Assembly: GCA_950022655.1 (NCBI GenBank) | Contig: OX465584.1 | Span: 66,184,437 to 66,248,436, forward strand | Reading direction: 5' to 3' | DNA: 64,000 bases | DNA from: Alentia gelatinosa | Lineage: Eukaryota; Annelida; Polychaeta; Phyllodocida; Polynoidae | In this document: positions 32,119-43,589 of the stretch, in pieces | Layout: each line of letters opens with the position of its first letter | Position numbering within the stretch: the first letter of the stretch is position 1 | Position numbers and translations under genes: made by a program | The notes under the pieces: generated by a model | What the model saw: only the letters and a program-made list of their open reading frames with translations | Told to the model about the DNA's origin: nothing | Database searches by the model: none

Positions 32119-32702
32119 GACCTCTTATTACTATATACCTATGAGCGAACAACCAATGATTATCATACGCCGCTGGGGGTGGAATAACTTTTTTTTTTAC
32201 TGCCCAGGTTCACGTTTACTGTCCAGGTTTACATTTACTGCCCAGGTTGACGTTTACTGCCAAGGTTGACGTTTACTGCCCAGGTTGACGTTTACTGCCT
32301 CGATTGACGTTTACTGCCCAGGTTGATGTTTACTGCCCAGGTTGATGTTTACTGCCCAGGCTGACATTTACTGCCCAGGTTGACGTTTACTGCCCAGGTT
32401 GATGTTTACTGCCGAGGTTGACGTTAACTGCCCAGGTTGACGTTTACTGCCCAGGTTGACGTTTACTGCCCAGGTTGACGTTTACTGCCCAGGTTGACGT
32501 TTACTGCCCAGGTTGACGGTTACTACCCAGGTTGATGTTTACTGTCGAGGTTGACTTTTACTACCCAGGTTGACGGTTACTGCCCAGGTTGATGTTTACT
32601 GCCCAGGCTGACATTTACTGCCCAGGTTGACGTTTACTGCCCAGGTTGATGTTTACTGCCGAGGTTGACGTTAACTGCCCAGGTTGACGTTTACTGCCCA
32701 GG
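32119..32702 (+). mobile_element. family I element with expanded 19-bp minisatellite (about 26 units)
   Basis: TACTATATACCTATGAGCGA and GCTGCTGGGGGTGGAATAAC precede about 26 copies of TTTACTGCCCAGGTTGACG. Variant blocks (GATGTTTACTGCCGAGG; CTGACATTTACTGCCC) recur, showing multi-unit duplication. The right terminus is lost. Confidence 0.88.
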
Positions 32703-33024
32703 AGAACGCCCACCTTCTTCACCGAGATGAAATTTGAACATTTTATTACATTTTGTGTCAATGTTCCTCCACAACAGACCCCACAATTGGCGCAGTTAGA
32801 CTCAACCTGCTGAAGGGTAATTGGTCATCTTGACAGGATGAGCACTTTTTGACAATTTACTAACCAGATCTGTGACGTCACGGGCGCTGTTGGTCACGGC
32901 GTTCGTCGCGCGTTCCCCTCTTTTAATGACGTCATTTTTTATCGTGCACGTGTCCTGATGACGTCATCAAGGCAGGGCCTTCATGTGTGCGGGTTTTTTT
33001 CTCAGATCCTGATCGCGAGGTTTG

Positions 33025-33126
33025 TTGAATAATTAAATAGAACTGCATCAGGAATCGTAGAGATAGACAGTATCCCACAAGTTTGGGGAAGCAGAGTGAA
33101 GATTATGGCGCATCCAAATGAGTATT
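33025..33126 (+). mobile_element. MITE family C left-end fragment
   Basis: AAATAGAACTGCATCAGGAA then GACAGTATCCCACAAGTTTG. Confidence 0.6.
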
Positions 33127-33249
33127 TTTTTTATTTACGATACAAACATGTCGACAAACAATTCTGAGGACTTTAAATGGAAACTGAAATTGACATCTAC
33201 TGTCACTAATTGATGACCACAAGATTGTTTTCTAATTGGTATGTCTGGC

Positions 33250-33632
33250 CGAGAGGTAGACTTAGTAGAAACCGAACGAGAGTTAGACTTGACAATGTTT
33301 ATGCCACGACGGGAAGGTCGCGTATTACTACACGAGGCATAGCCGAGTCTAGTGAGGAGCAGACCTGACCTGAGTGGCATAGACATTGACAAGTCTAACT
33401 CGAGTTCGGTTTCGTATTTATCCTACCCCGTCTATGCTTATATTACTGTTAAAAAGATAAATATTGAGTCAACGACCAACAGAACTTTTTTCATAGTAGC
33501 TGACATCCTACTCTCTGATTGGTCAATATTGTTATTACTGTAGTGGCATAAAAAACACTTTATGTCACGGCCTGCCACATAAAATTTCCCTATGTTAAGT
33601 CTATGGCGGTTTTTTATTAGGGGTAGGATAAA
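33250..33632. mobile_element. MITE family J, full copy
   Basis: Palindromic left part (AACCGAACGAGAGTTAGACT / AGTCTAACTCGAGTTCGGTT), then TTTATCCTACCCCGTCTATG. The right end is TTTATTAGGGGTAGGATAAA. Confidence 0.83.
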
Positions 33633-33901
33633 TATTAATATTAATACATTATGGACTACATTGGACACGTTTACTAATGGGATCAACTTCCACTGGATAT
33701 GAAATGGTTGATAACCTAAAGTGACAACTCCATGTAGAGTGGAGAATAAATATACTTTTGAGTGTTTTTACTTTCAATTTTATTTTCGTACTGTTTCTGA
33801 GGACCCTAGTCTCTTCAATATAAATATTGTCTTCATTTTTTATCCACCACCAAATTAAATAGCATCACAATAATAATAATAATAATAAAATATATATATA
33901 T

Positions 33902-34357
33902 TGTAGCGGTCGGAGGGGTGGGGGGGGGGCCCTGGGGTTGCGTGGCGCGCCAGCAGGCTGTGCGCTCCAGGTGCCACCAGGTCCTCCCACCCCCGAATAC
34001 AGCGAAGCCACCGAGTACGCAGTGGGCCCCACCCCCGAAGCCACCGAGTACGCGGTGGGCCCCACCCCCGACCACCGGACCCCACCGAGTTGGGGGCCCG
34101 GTGGACACTGGGTGTAGCCCCCGTGACGTCACTCTCGAGTATAAATACGAGAGGAGGACGGCGCCTCGGGGCATTATCGAGACACGAGTCCTGAGGGAGG
34201 ACCTGAGGCCTCCGACCATACTCTCAGAGAAGAGGACTAGGTTAGTCACGACTATATGACTATTAGATGGTGTAACCTAGGAACAGCAATAAAGTGAGCC
34301 ACACACCGAGACATTAATTACTGTTGTTGTTGTCGTTGAGTAGGGAACTCCGTTACA
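33902..34357 (+). mobile_element. solo LTR, 456 bp
   Basis: Starts TGTAGCGGTC and ends CTCCGTTACA (TG...CA), with ATAT on both sides as a possible 4-bp target duplication, though the site is AT-rich. Promoter order is right for an LTR: TGACGTCA (34124-34131), TATAAATA (34140-34147) and AATAAA (34288-34293). A GC-rich stretch near 34000-34080 repeats GCCACCGAGTACGC(A/G)GTGGG. No gag/pol frames adjoin, so it looks like a recombined single LTR. Confidence 0.8.
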
Positions 34358-34372
34358 ATATACATATATATA

Positions 34373-34480
34373 TAATTAGAATATACTTAGCAAATCCATA
34401 TGACGTCATCTCACATTCACTACGCTAAGGCCGTGACTTAGTTTTGTAACTTTACGGGGGTGATCGTTGAGTATGTTTTT
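34373..34480 (+). mobile_element. MITE family C fragment
   Basis: TTAGAATATACTTAGCAAAT and GGGGGTGATCGTTGAGTATG match 2905-2985. Confidence 0.6.
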
Positions 34481-35077
34481 GTTATACATAATCTAGGCTC
34501 GCATACATGAAGACTCTTTTTTCCGTACACTGAGGAGACCTTCTATGTCATTAGCCTTTGCTTTGGACTGGTCTCAGACTACCTCAATGTAAATATTTAT
34601 ATTAACAATGTCACTAGGATCTCTCATAATTATGACAAAAATCACATCTTTAGATGTAGGCATATGTGATTCAATAAAACCTGCTTTATTACAAAACAAA
34701 AAAAAATCACATCTTGATTTTCATGTATACAAAAATTCTTCAACTGCTAACAATTATAGAAAAGCTAGTGAGGCGGAGCAAATACCAAATTCAAACTATC
34801 AAATACAGTACCTTGCTTTATCATACCCAGTATAAATGGAATAATTAAAAAAAGGCCATGTTTATGGCCTGTGATCAGCTGACTGAGAAGATTACACGAG
34901 GAGACTATAAATGGGCTGAGATAAAGGTGGGGAGGGGTGGGCGGCTCAAGTCCTGCTCACCGATCTCCGGGAGACAGAGGGCCGCAGGGAGATGTCTGCT
35001 CTGTACACTAGACATCTGATCAGTGAATCATATGTCTGTATCATAAATAAGACGAGAGGTGTGGCGGCAGAAATGTT
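34481..35077. other. no gene seen
   Basis: A 75-codon frame at 34608-34835 has no recognisable motif. Otherwise unique sequence. Confidence 0.35.
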
Positions 35078-35305
35078 TATTCCTATATACCTATGAGCGA
35101 ACAACCTATGATTACTTAACGCTGCTGGGGGTGGAATAACTTTTGTTTACTGCCCAGGTTGAAGTTACTGCCCAGGTTGACGTTTAGTGCCCAGGCTAAC
35201 GTTTACTGCCCAGGTTGACGTTTACTGCCCAGGTTGACGTTCAGAGACATTCAGTTTTTATCGATATTAGCCGACAATTTAAGGTATATAGGAATAGGGA
35301 AACCA
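35078..35305 (+). mobile_element. family I element with about five 19-bp units
   Basis: TTTATTCCTATATACCTATG at the left and AAGGTATATAGGAATAGGG at the right. Between them GCTGCTGGGGGTGGAATAAC and five copies of TTTACTGCCCAGGTTGACG. Confidence 0.85.
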
Positions 35306-35459
35306 TGTACCAGTGGAAATAAGGCAAAGTTACTCAGTAAGGCTTGTAAAAATTACTGCCCGCGGCTACGCATTGGGCAGTAATTTCTTCCGAGCCTTAC
35401 CTCGTAACTTTGACTTATTTCCACCGGAACATAGTTTCCCTCTATTATCAGTCATAGAT
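35306..35459. repeat. hairpin with TTACTGCCCGCGG centre
   Basis: CCAGTGGAAATAAGGCAAAG / CTTTGACTTATTTCCACCGG and CAGTAAGGCTTG / GAGCCTTACCTC pair around AAATTACTGCCC / GGGCAGTAATTT. Confidence 0.8.
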
Positions 35460-35640
35460 ATCTGACATGTGACTGCAAGTATATACACAATGTTGACTGG
35501 TTTCAGATACAAGCGGCCGTATGCGCTGAGGAGTTGACGCGTAGTAATATCCGAGTGAATGCGAGGATATTGCGCAGAGTCAACTCCGAGAAGCATACAA
35601 CCGCTTTTATCTGAAATCAGTCTATATTGTATTTATTATC
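35460..35640. repeat. family S-like palindrome
   Basis: GACTGGTTTCAGATACAAGC pairs with GCTTTTATCTGAAATCAGTC, and GGAGTTGACGCG with AGAGTCAACTCC. Followed by TATTTATTATCCACCTTTTC as in 46345-46365. Confidence 0.8.
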
Positions 35641-35837
35641 CACCTTTTCTGGATGAGTGACATGTCGATATCAGTTCGTTTTAGTTATGCACTATTTTTC
35701 CGTACGCACTATTTTTTCGTATGCGCCACCCGGAGCATACAACATATCCCTATGGGCCGGGTATGTCCATACAAACTCCCTATGTGTTTTCTATGGACTC
35801 TTTGTATTAGGTGTATAATAAAACAGGCTATACATGA

Positions 35838-36070
35838 GTATTTATATAGAACGTCCTGACCATGCTGTACAAGCTACAAAACGAGATGAATTATTGTCGA
35901 GTTTTGTGGCTTGTACAAGCATAGTAGAGCATTCTATATTTACTATATATCTGAAATTTAAAGAAAGAAATCATTAATTTCATCTTGCTTTACAACCAAT
36001 ATTTTGATAAACGTGAATGGGAAGGTACTCCAAAACGGTGTGCATTTACACGGCATGGGTATATAGTAAA
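35838..36070 (+). mobile_element. MITE family F
   Basis: GTATTTATATAGAACGTCCT, palindrome ATGCTGTACAAGC / GCTTGTACAAGCAT, right end GGGTATATAGTAAA. Confidence 0.83.
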
Positions 36071-36187
36071 AACCGTTCTAGAAATTTAGCCCAAGAGTGA
36101 ATGACATGTTTAACCTCATTATCGCTCACTCTAGTTCCCCATCTGCCCACATGGGGGCAGGGTGCACTGACATGACACTGACACCTG

Positions 36188-36825
36188 GGACCCGTTTCAA
36201 TAGAAAGGGCGTCACTATCTGGTTAGTGACATGATTAGTGAACCCAATAGTGACAAGAATAGCAGAAAAAGCTAGGTCTCGCTGCAAAAGGCATGTCACT
36301 ATTAGGGTGGTGTGTCAGTTCACTATTGGCGATATGGTGATATTGCTCCCTGGGCCTTACAATAAATGGTGTTAGTGCTACCGGGAACAAGTGCTGTCAA
36401 GGTAAGGTCACTGCATAAATTAGCGACAGCGCTTGAATAATTCTACACTGGCCACCAGAGCAGCATTTGCTATGACAGAATTCAAATGTGAATATCGTTA
36501 GATTGCATGAGTCGATCTCCTTCATATTTGGCATGTTTACAAGTTAAATATGTCCCTAATTGGGGTTACAGTTTCATAGCTTAATTCATACAGGAAGTAA
36601 AGTTACACGTTTGTGACAATAGAAGCGAGAGGGTATACCCTCTCGCTATTTAGGACCACTACAGTGACCGGACATCGGTCTTATAAAATGGTCAGGCGAC
36701 TATTAGCTCCCGTCTGTAAACCGGAGTCACAGAATCGGTTGTCACTAAACTACTGCAATGCAACCTGTCACTATCGTACCACAACACCCAATAACGGACG
36801 TCCTACAGACTATTGAAACGGGCCC
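36188..36825. mobile_element. family H2 element, 638 bp, CTG target duplication
   Basis: GGACCCGTTTCAATAG / CTATTGAAACGGGCCC termini between CTG trinucleotides. Internal GCGAGAGGGTATACCCTCTCGC perfect palindrome near 36625-36646. Confidence 0.88.
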
Positions 36826-37374
36826 CTGAGTTGTTCGTGACATGAGCGGCCCTCCTGGCATGTGTGACAGACTGGAACAAGACAGGTCAATCCTCATTGG
36901 CTGTTGCTTCAACAGCCAATCACCGCACAGTGCTTACAAGCTCACCCTGCAGCAAGATGCCACCTGCTGTCTGTATATAAGCTGAAGAATGTGTCATTAA
37001 AATCAGTTAAGTTCGTTGACTCATAGTGTACACATATATAAAAGAAGCTTAACCCAGGCAAATTTGGTGGAACAAGAGAAATCTATAAACTTTCAACAAT
37101 GCAAACTGATGTGCTATATGTCGCATTTATTTTACAAGGAGGATTTGTTTAATCTACCCCACAAAATAGGGTGTATATGTTATCAAATGTGTAATATCGT
37201 GCAGCCATTGCACTCCCAATACAGGCTGGTGGGACTATGATTGGCTTCCCCATTCAAATAAAAGATTTTATGAATTTGCCATAGCGATAGGTATTTATCA
37301 AAATGTTAATGCAGCCGGCCGTACAAGAGATCTACTTCTTCCAACTACTAGGAAGTTAAGCATCTTGTCAGTTG
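36826..37374. other. no gene seen
   Basis: A 74-codon open frame (37016-37240) shows no motif. No repeat recognised. Confidence 0.35.
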
Positions 37375-37525
37375 ATACATACACAATATTACCATAATTT
37401 CGATCTGAGTGGCCGTATTCTCCGCGTAGTTGACGCGTAGTATTACGTAGTGTCAACTACAAGGAGAATACGGCCATGCAGATCGAAATCATGGTAATAT
37501 TGTATTTATTATTCACCCTTCGACT
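37375..37525. repeat. family S-like palindrome
   Basis: CACAATATTACCATAATTTC pairs with ATCATGGTAATATTGTA, and GGCCGTATTCTCC with GGAGAATACGGCC, around CGCGTAGTATTACG. Confidence 0.85.
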
Positions 37526-39000
37526 TATTATCAGGAAAATAATCTTGTAAATAATTAGAAATTCGACGCATGCGCTGTGCATTGTTTTTATGAATAGTTC
37601 CTATAATGTCCATCAGGAGGCCGAAATAGCCGTATTCTCCTAGGACGCTTTCCGTATTCTACTCAGTAGTGATCTGGAGGCTCCATATTTTTGGAGGCTC
37701 CATAGGCTTGATATAGAGACTCCAAATTTTAAACGAGCTTTGCTCTTCTTTATTAATCATCAATTTGGATGCATTTTACAGGTGAATAATCCAACAATGA
37801 ACGATCGAGTATCTGCATTTGGCTACATGCATGTTATTGCTCTTATAATGTCTCCTCTATATATTTGAACATTTTGGTGGTAAGCCTCATCATTCTATTG
37901 CCTCCCTTTCCTATGTTGTAACTTTATGTAATTTCGATACTTCTGTTTTCTGCCCTCTATAACATGCTCCAATCCTCAATATGTATTCTACACAGATGTT
38001 AAGTATCATTCAAACATGCAAGGTTTGATTTTTCCTCCCTTTCCTCGATGCTATTTACAAGGGACTGCGTATTGGGTGGGTAATATAATGTTTTGCACAC
38101 ACTTCCCACGCTTGCAGTGTGTTCTTCGTACTGTGTAAATATGGCTTGATGCATTCCCTGGCTGTGAAGGGAGTTATACATGTCTTTAAAAGACATCATA
38201 CATCCTGTTTGTATAAGAATGAAGATTGTATAAGAATGAAGATTCAGCAAACTCATGCTGGAGAAAACCTTGTGTGCCATAGATAAGAGATAAAAGGCAA
38301 AATGGGAGGAGGGAGGGGAAGCCTGACTGTATAGATGCTTATAAATAACCTCCTAATAAAGTTAATTTATATCCTCGTGACTACATGGAAATAAACAGTT
38401 TTGGCGACAACAAATAATCGGTTCAGAAAAGAAAGACATCAAATTAGAAGCGATGGACTTTATTTAATCTAAATGAATATAGATATACAAGAAAAGAGAA
38501 AACAGAGCACTCTCCTGAAAAAACATTCAAGTGACAATGTGCTTTGTTCAAAGACAGAAAGCTGTCCTGTTTTTTATCGGGATAATTAAAAAATTTATGT
38601 AGTCATTCACTGTATACCTTGAAATTTATATAATCTTGATATTATAAAAAAAAGTAAATCGGAAAGAACTTGTAGGATGGCAACTCAAAGCTGAAAGCTA
38701 GATTGCTATCGAGAAAATGAATGAAATCTAACCTTCTTTTCCTATACTATATAAAAAATACAAAAAAATGGAGCAACAAATTAAATTATCACAATAAGTT
38801 TTATTTGTGTATACTTTTTGAACTATATTTTTGTATACTTAGAATTGACCTGAAAGAATCAACTTTTGGGGCAGGTATAAACTGAGTGGGATTGCAGATG
38901 GCTATGTATTATGAAAGTCTCTGTGAAGTCCTGTATCTCTACTGTTCCTGTTTGTTTGTACATGTATTTTGGTATATGTTTCCTGTTCATGACCCATGAG
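37526..39000. other. no gene seen
   Basis: AT-rich. A short internal repeat GGAGGCTCCATA occurs near 37677 and 37694. No exon or element recognised up to the satellite. Confidence 0.4.
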
Positions 39001-42000
39001 GGTGCACCCCTCTCATAAGATCTCACACTCTCTAAGTGGTATTCTGTACAAGGTTCTCACTACACACCCCTCTCATAAGATCTCACACTCTCTAAGTGGT
39101 ATTCTGTACAAGGTTCTCACTACGCACCCCTCTCATAAGATCTCACACTCTCTAAGTAGTATTCTGTACAAGGTTCTCACTACGCACCCCTCTCATAAGA
39201 TCTCAGACTCTCTGAGTGGTATTCTGTACAAGGTTCTCACTACGCACCCCTCTCATAAGATCTCACACTCTCTAAGTGGTATTCTGCACAAGGTTCTCAC
39301 GGTGCACCCCTCTCATAAGATCTCACACTCTCTAAGTGGTATTCTGTACATGGTTCTTACTACGCACCCCTCTCATAAGATCTCACACTCTCTAAGTGGT
39401 ATTCTGTACAAGGTTCTCACTACGCACCCCTCTCATAAGATCTCAGACTCTCTAAGTGGTATTCTGTACAATGTTCTCACTACGCACCCCTCTCATAAGA
39501 TCTCACACTCTGTAAGTGGTATTATGTACAAGGTTCTCACTACGCACCCCTCTCATAAGATCTCACACTTTCTAAGTGGTATTCTGTACAAGGTTCTCAC
39601 TACGCACCCCTCTCATAAGATCTCACACTCTCTAAGTGGTATTCTGTACAATGTTCTCACTACGCACCCCTCTCATAAGATCTCACACTCTGTAAGTGGT
39701 ATTATGTACAAGGTTCTCACTACGCACCCCTCTCATAAGATCTCACACTCTCTAAGTGGTATTATGTACAAGGTTCTCACTAGGCACCCCTCTCATAAGA
39801 TCTCACACTCTCTAAATGGTATTCTGTACAAGGTTCTCACTACGCACCCCTCTCATAAGATCTCACACTCTCTAGGTGGTATTCTGTACAAGGTTCTCAC
39901 TACGCACCCCCTCTCATAAGATCTCACACTCTCTAAATGGTATTCTGTACAAGGTTCTCACTACGCACCCCTCTCATAAGATCTCACACTCTCTAGGTGG
40001 TATTCTGTACAAGGTTCTCACTACGCACCCCCTCTCATAAGATCTCACACTCTCTAAGTGGTATTCTGTACAAGGTTCTCACTACGCACCCCTCTCATAA
40101 GATCTCACACTCTCTAAGTGGTATTCTGTACAAGGTTCTCACTACGCACCCCTCTCATAAGATCTCACACTCTCTAAGTGGTATTCTGTACAAGGTTCTC
40201 ACTACGCACCCCTCTCATAAGATCTCACACTCTCTAAGTGGTATTCTGTACAAGGTTCTCACGGTGCACCCCTCTCATAAGATCTCACACTCTCTAAGTG
40301 GTATTTTGTACAAGGTTCTCACTACACACCCCTCTCATAAGATCTCACAGTCTCTAAGTGGTATTCTGTACAAGGTTCTCACTACGCACCCCTCTCATCA
40401 GATCTCACACTCTCTAAGTGGTATTCTGTACAACATTCCCACTACGCACCCCTCTCATCAGATCTCACACTCTCTGAGTGGTATACTGTACAAGGTTCTC
40501 ACTGTGTACCCCTCTCATAAGATCTCACACTCTCTAAGTGGTATTCTGTATAAGGTTCTCACTACACACCCCTCTCATAAGATCTCACACTCTCTAAGCG
40601 GTATTCTGTACAAGGTTCTCACTACGCACCCCTCTAATAAGATCTCACACTCTCTAAGCGGTATTCTGTGCAAGGTTCTCACTATGCACCCCTCTCATAA
40701 GATCTGACACTCTCTAAGCGGTATTCTGTACAAAGTTCTCACTACGCACCCCTCTCATAAGATCTCACAGTCTCTAAGTGGTATTCTGTACAAGGTTCTC
40801 ACTATGTACCCCTCTCATCAGATCTCACACTCTCTGAGTGGTATTCTGTACAAGGTTCTCACTACGCACCCCTCTCATAAGATCTCACACTCTCTGAGTG
40901 GTATTCTGTACAAGGTTCTCACTACGCATCCCTCTCATAAGATCTCACACTCTCTGAGTGGTATTCTGTACAAGGTTCTCACTACTCACCCTTCTCATAG
41001 GATCTCACACTCTCTAAGTGGTATTCTGAACTAGGTTCTCACTACGCACTCCTCTCATAGGATCTCACAGTCTCTAAGTGGTATTCTGTACAATGTTCTC
41101 ACTACGCACCCCTCTCATAAGATCTCACACTCTCTAAGTGGTATTCTGTACAAGGTGGTGCACCCCTCTCATAAGATCTCACACTCTCTAAGTGGTATTC
41201 TGTACAAGGTTCTCACTACGCACCCCTCTCATAAGATCTCACACTTTCTAAGTGGTATTCTGTACAAGGTTCTCACTACGCACCCCTCTCATATAAGATC
41301 TCACACTCTCTAAGTAGTATACTGTACAAGGTTCTCACTACGTACCCCTCTCATCAGATCTCACACTCTCTAAGTGGTATTCTGTACAAGGTTCTCACTA
41401 TGTACCCCTCTCATCAGATCTCACACTCTCTAAGTGGTATTCTGTACAAGGTTCTCACTAGGTACCCCTCTCATAAGATCTCACACTCTCTGAGTGGTAT
41501 TCTGTATAAGGTTCTCACTACGCACCCCTCTCATAAGATCTCACACTCTCTAAGCGGTATTCTGTGCAAGGTTCTCACTATGCACCCCTCTCATAAGATC
41601 TCACACTCTCTAAGCGGTATTCTGTACAAAGTTCTCACTACGCACCCCTCTCATAAGATCTCACAGTCTCTAAGTGGTATTCTGTACAAGGTTCTCACTA
41701 AGCACCCCTCTCATAAGATCTCACACTCTCTAAGTGGTATTCTGTACAAGGTTCTCACTACGCACCCGTCTCATAGGATCTCACACTCTCTAAGTGGTAT
41801 TCTGTACAAGGTTCTCACTACGCACCCCTCTCATAAGATCTCACACTCTCTGAGTGGTATTCTGTACAAGGTTCTCACTAGGCACCCCTCTCATAAAATC
41901 TCACACTCTCTAAGTGGTATTCTGTACAAGGTTCTCACTACGCACCCCTATCATAAAATCTCACAATCTCTAAGTGGTATTCTGTACAAGGTTCTCACTG

Positions 42001-42122
42001 TGTACCCCTCTCATAAGATTCTCAATGCTCTAAGCCTAGTTCGTTAAGAATTCTTCTTCCATAGAGCATTGTGAGAGTACAGAATAAGACTTAGAGAGTG
42101 TGAGATCTTATGAGAGGGGTGC
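39001..42122. repeat. 60-bp satellite, about 50 units, derived from the family N terminal repeat
   Basis: The unit is CACCCCTCTCATAAGATCTC, then ACACTCTCTAAGTGGTATTC, then TGTACAAGGTTCTCACTACG. The array ends at about 42015 and passes into GCTCTAAGCCTAGTTCGTT and its inverse, then one inverted terminal unit ending AGAGGGGTGCAC. The whole is a family N MITE with one end amplified. One unit near 41155 lacks six bases. Multi-unit blocks are duplicated (39421-39540 like 39601-39720; 40501-40800 like 41461-41700). The 20-codon periodic open frames (HPSHKISHSLSGILYKVLTT) are by-products. Confidence 0.95.
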
Positions 42123-42280
42123 ACCCAGAAGATCGTTTTGTACCCTCAACGAATATCTTGTGTCAATTAACACATCTGCTACAAAAAAACGGCGAAAGAA
42201 ATGACTTTATTCCTTTTTCAAGAACGATAAATATTGCTAACAAAATAAAGAATAAAAAGCAAGAAATGCAGCTACATCTA

Positions 42281-42654
42281 AGGCCACTAAAAAAAAACTT
42301 GTTTCTCATCATCAAGTCATAAAAAATATGATGATGGCGCTTTTTATAATGGTTCAAAAGTGTTGTAATATGGGCTTCAGTCATAGTCAAACCCTGCGTA
42401 AGCGGTCACCCTACGTTCCGGGCCAAAGTGTCCCCTTATGTGGGGTGTCTGCTTACGAAGATTTTTCAGATTCATACTGGTTATACATTGAATGCATCTC
42501 TGACATCAGGAGCTATAATTTAACACCTAGATACATTTATTTTTCATAATTTACATCAAGGTTCATCTTTAACAACAACAAAAATCTCCTAAAATCGTTT
42601 TTGCTGATGCACGCTGTGATGAGAAACAAGTATTTTTATTTTTTTGAGTGGCCT
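42281..42654. mobile_element. MITE family L
   Basis: AGGCCACTAAAAAAAAACTT and TTTTTTTGAGTGGCCT termini. Central ACCCTGCGTAAGCGGTCACC palindrome. Confidence 0.87.
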
Positions 42655-43397
42655 AATAAGCAGGGGGAAGTAAATCCCTGTGAGATGGCGTACAGTCATC
42701 CCTCCAGTATGACGCCTCGTCCCGCCGTGAGCCGGTGAAGCTCGCTAATCAGTCGCTCAGAGCTCGCTAATCAGTCGCTCACAACTCGCTAACAGCTCGC
42801 TGTGTCAGGTCTGTCGGCTTTAATTCCGCCTAATGACACACTGCCTCATGTGAGGCGTCAGGCTCCCTGAGATAGTCTTTGTTAACGATAAAACTGTCCA
42901 ATTCACAACCACCCTGGGCGTGAGTGTGTTGGGGGGGCTGTATCTTGCTCCGTATATATCATTACCCCATCCCTGGATGAAAGGAGAGAAGCAGTAGCTG
43001 GGAAGATAAAATTTTATTGAATTTTATGGTAGTAAAAGAAGTAAAATTTTATGTCGACCTTATTGGACGACATATTAATGTGATATTAATATGAAGGTAT
43101 GTAATAAGGTAAATGATAATTGACATGTAGAATAAAAGTCAATTATGATAATGAAAATTATATGATATACAATATAAATGTAAATTGTATGGGATACAAT
43201 ACATGGTAAATTGTATATGGTGAATAAAAAAGCCCTACGTGAGTAGGAAGAGGAGAAGAAAGGTTGTGGGTGGGTGTGACGAGAAAAGACTGGAGTACGT
43301 GTGTACTGCAGTGCAGGGGGAGGTCTCAGGGGGAGCAATGACCACCCCTGACCAAAGGTCATGAGTACCCCATTATCACCTATGGTTGATTGAAACT
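42655..43397. other. no gene seen; short tandem repeat
   Basis: GAGCTCGCTAATCAGTCGCTC-type repeats lie at 42730-42800. 43010-43230 is very AT-rich. Confidence 0.5.
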
Positions 43398-43589
43398 ACT
43401 GGGGCCCGTTTAATGATTAAAAACTTGGAGGACAAATTGGAAAAAAAATTTGTGTTCATTTCAAAATTCATCTCAAAGACACACGGGTCTGGGATGTTGA
43501 CAAATGCCGAAGGCCATCATAAGAAAGCCCTACGCAGTAAGGATGACAAGTTTATGGTGTAGGAGGGTGTGTAGAATCTTTTCGTGAGC

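Noticed and set aside
33833..34259. Open frames of 113-138 codons
   Set aside because: They lie across the GC-rich solo LTR and are low-complexity Pro/Gly translations.
38996..42047. Open frames of 307, 236 and 215 codons
   Set aside because: Pure 20-residue periodic translations of the 60-bp satellite, whose length is divisible by three; the same sequence is non-coding in MITE ends elsewhere.
39001..42122. CRISPR array
   Set aside because: Units are contiguous with no unique spacers, the unit is a MITE terminus, and the genome is eukaryotic.
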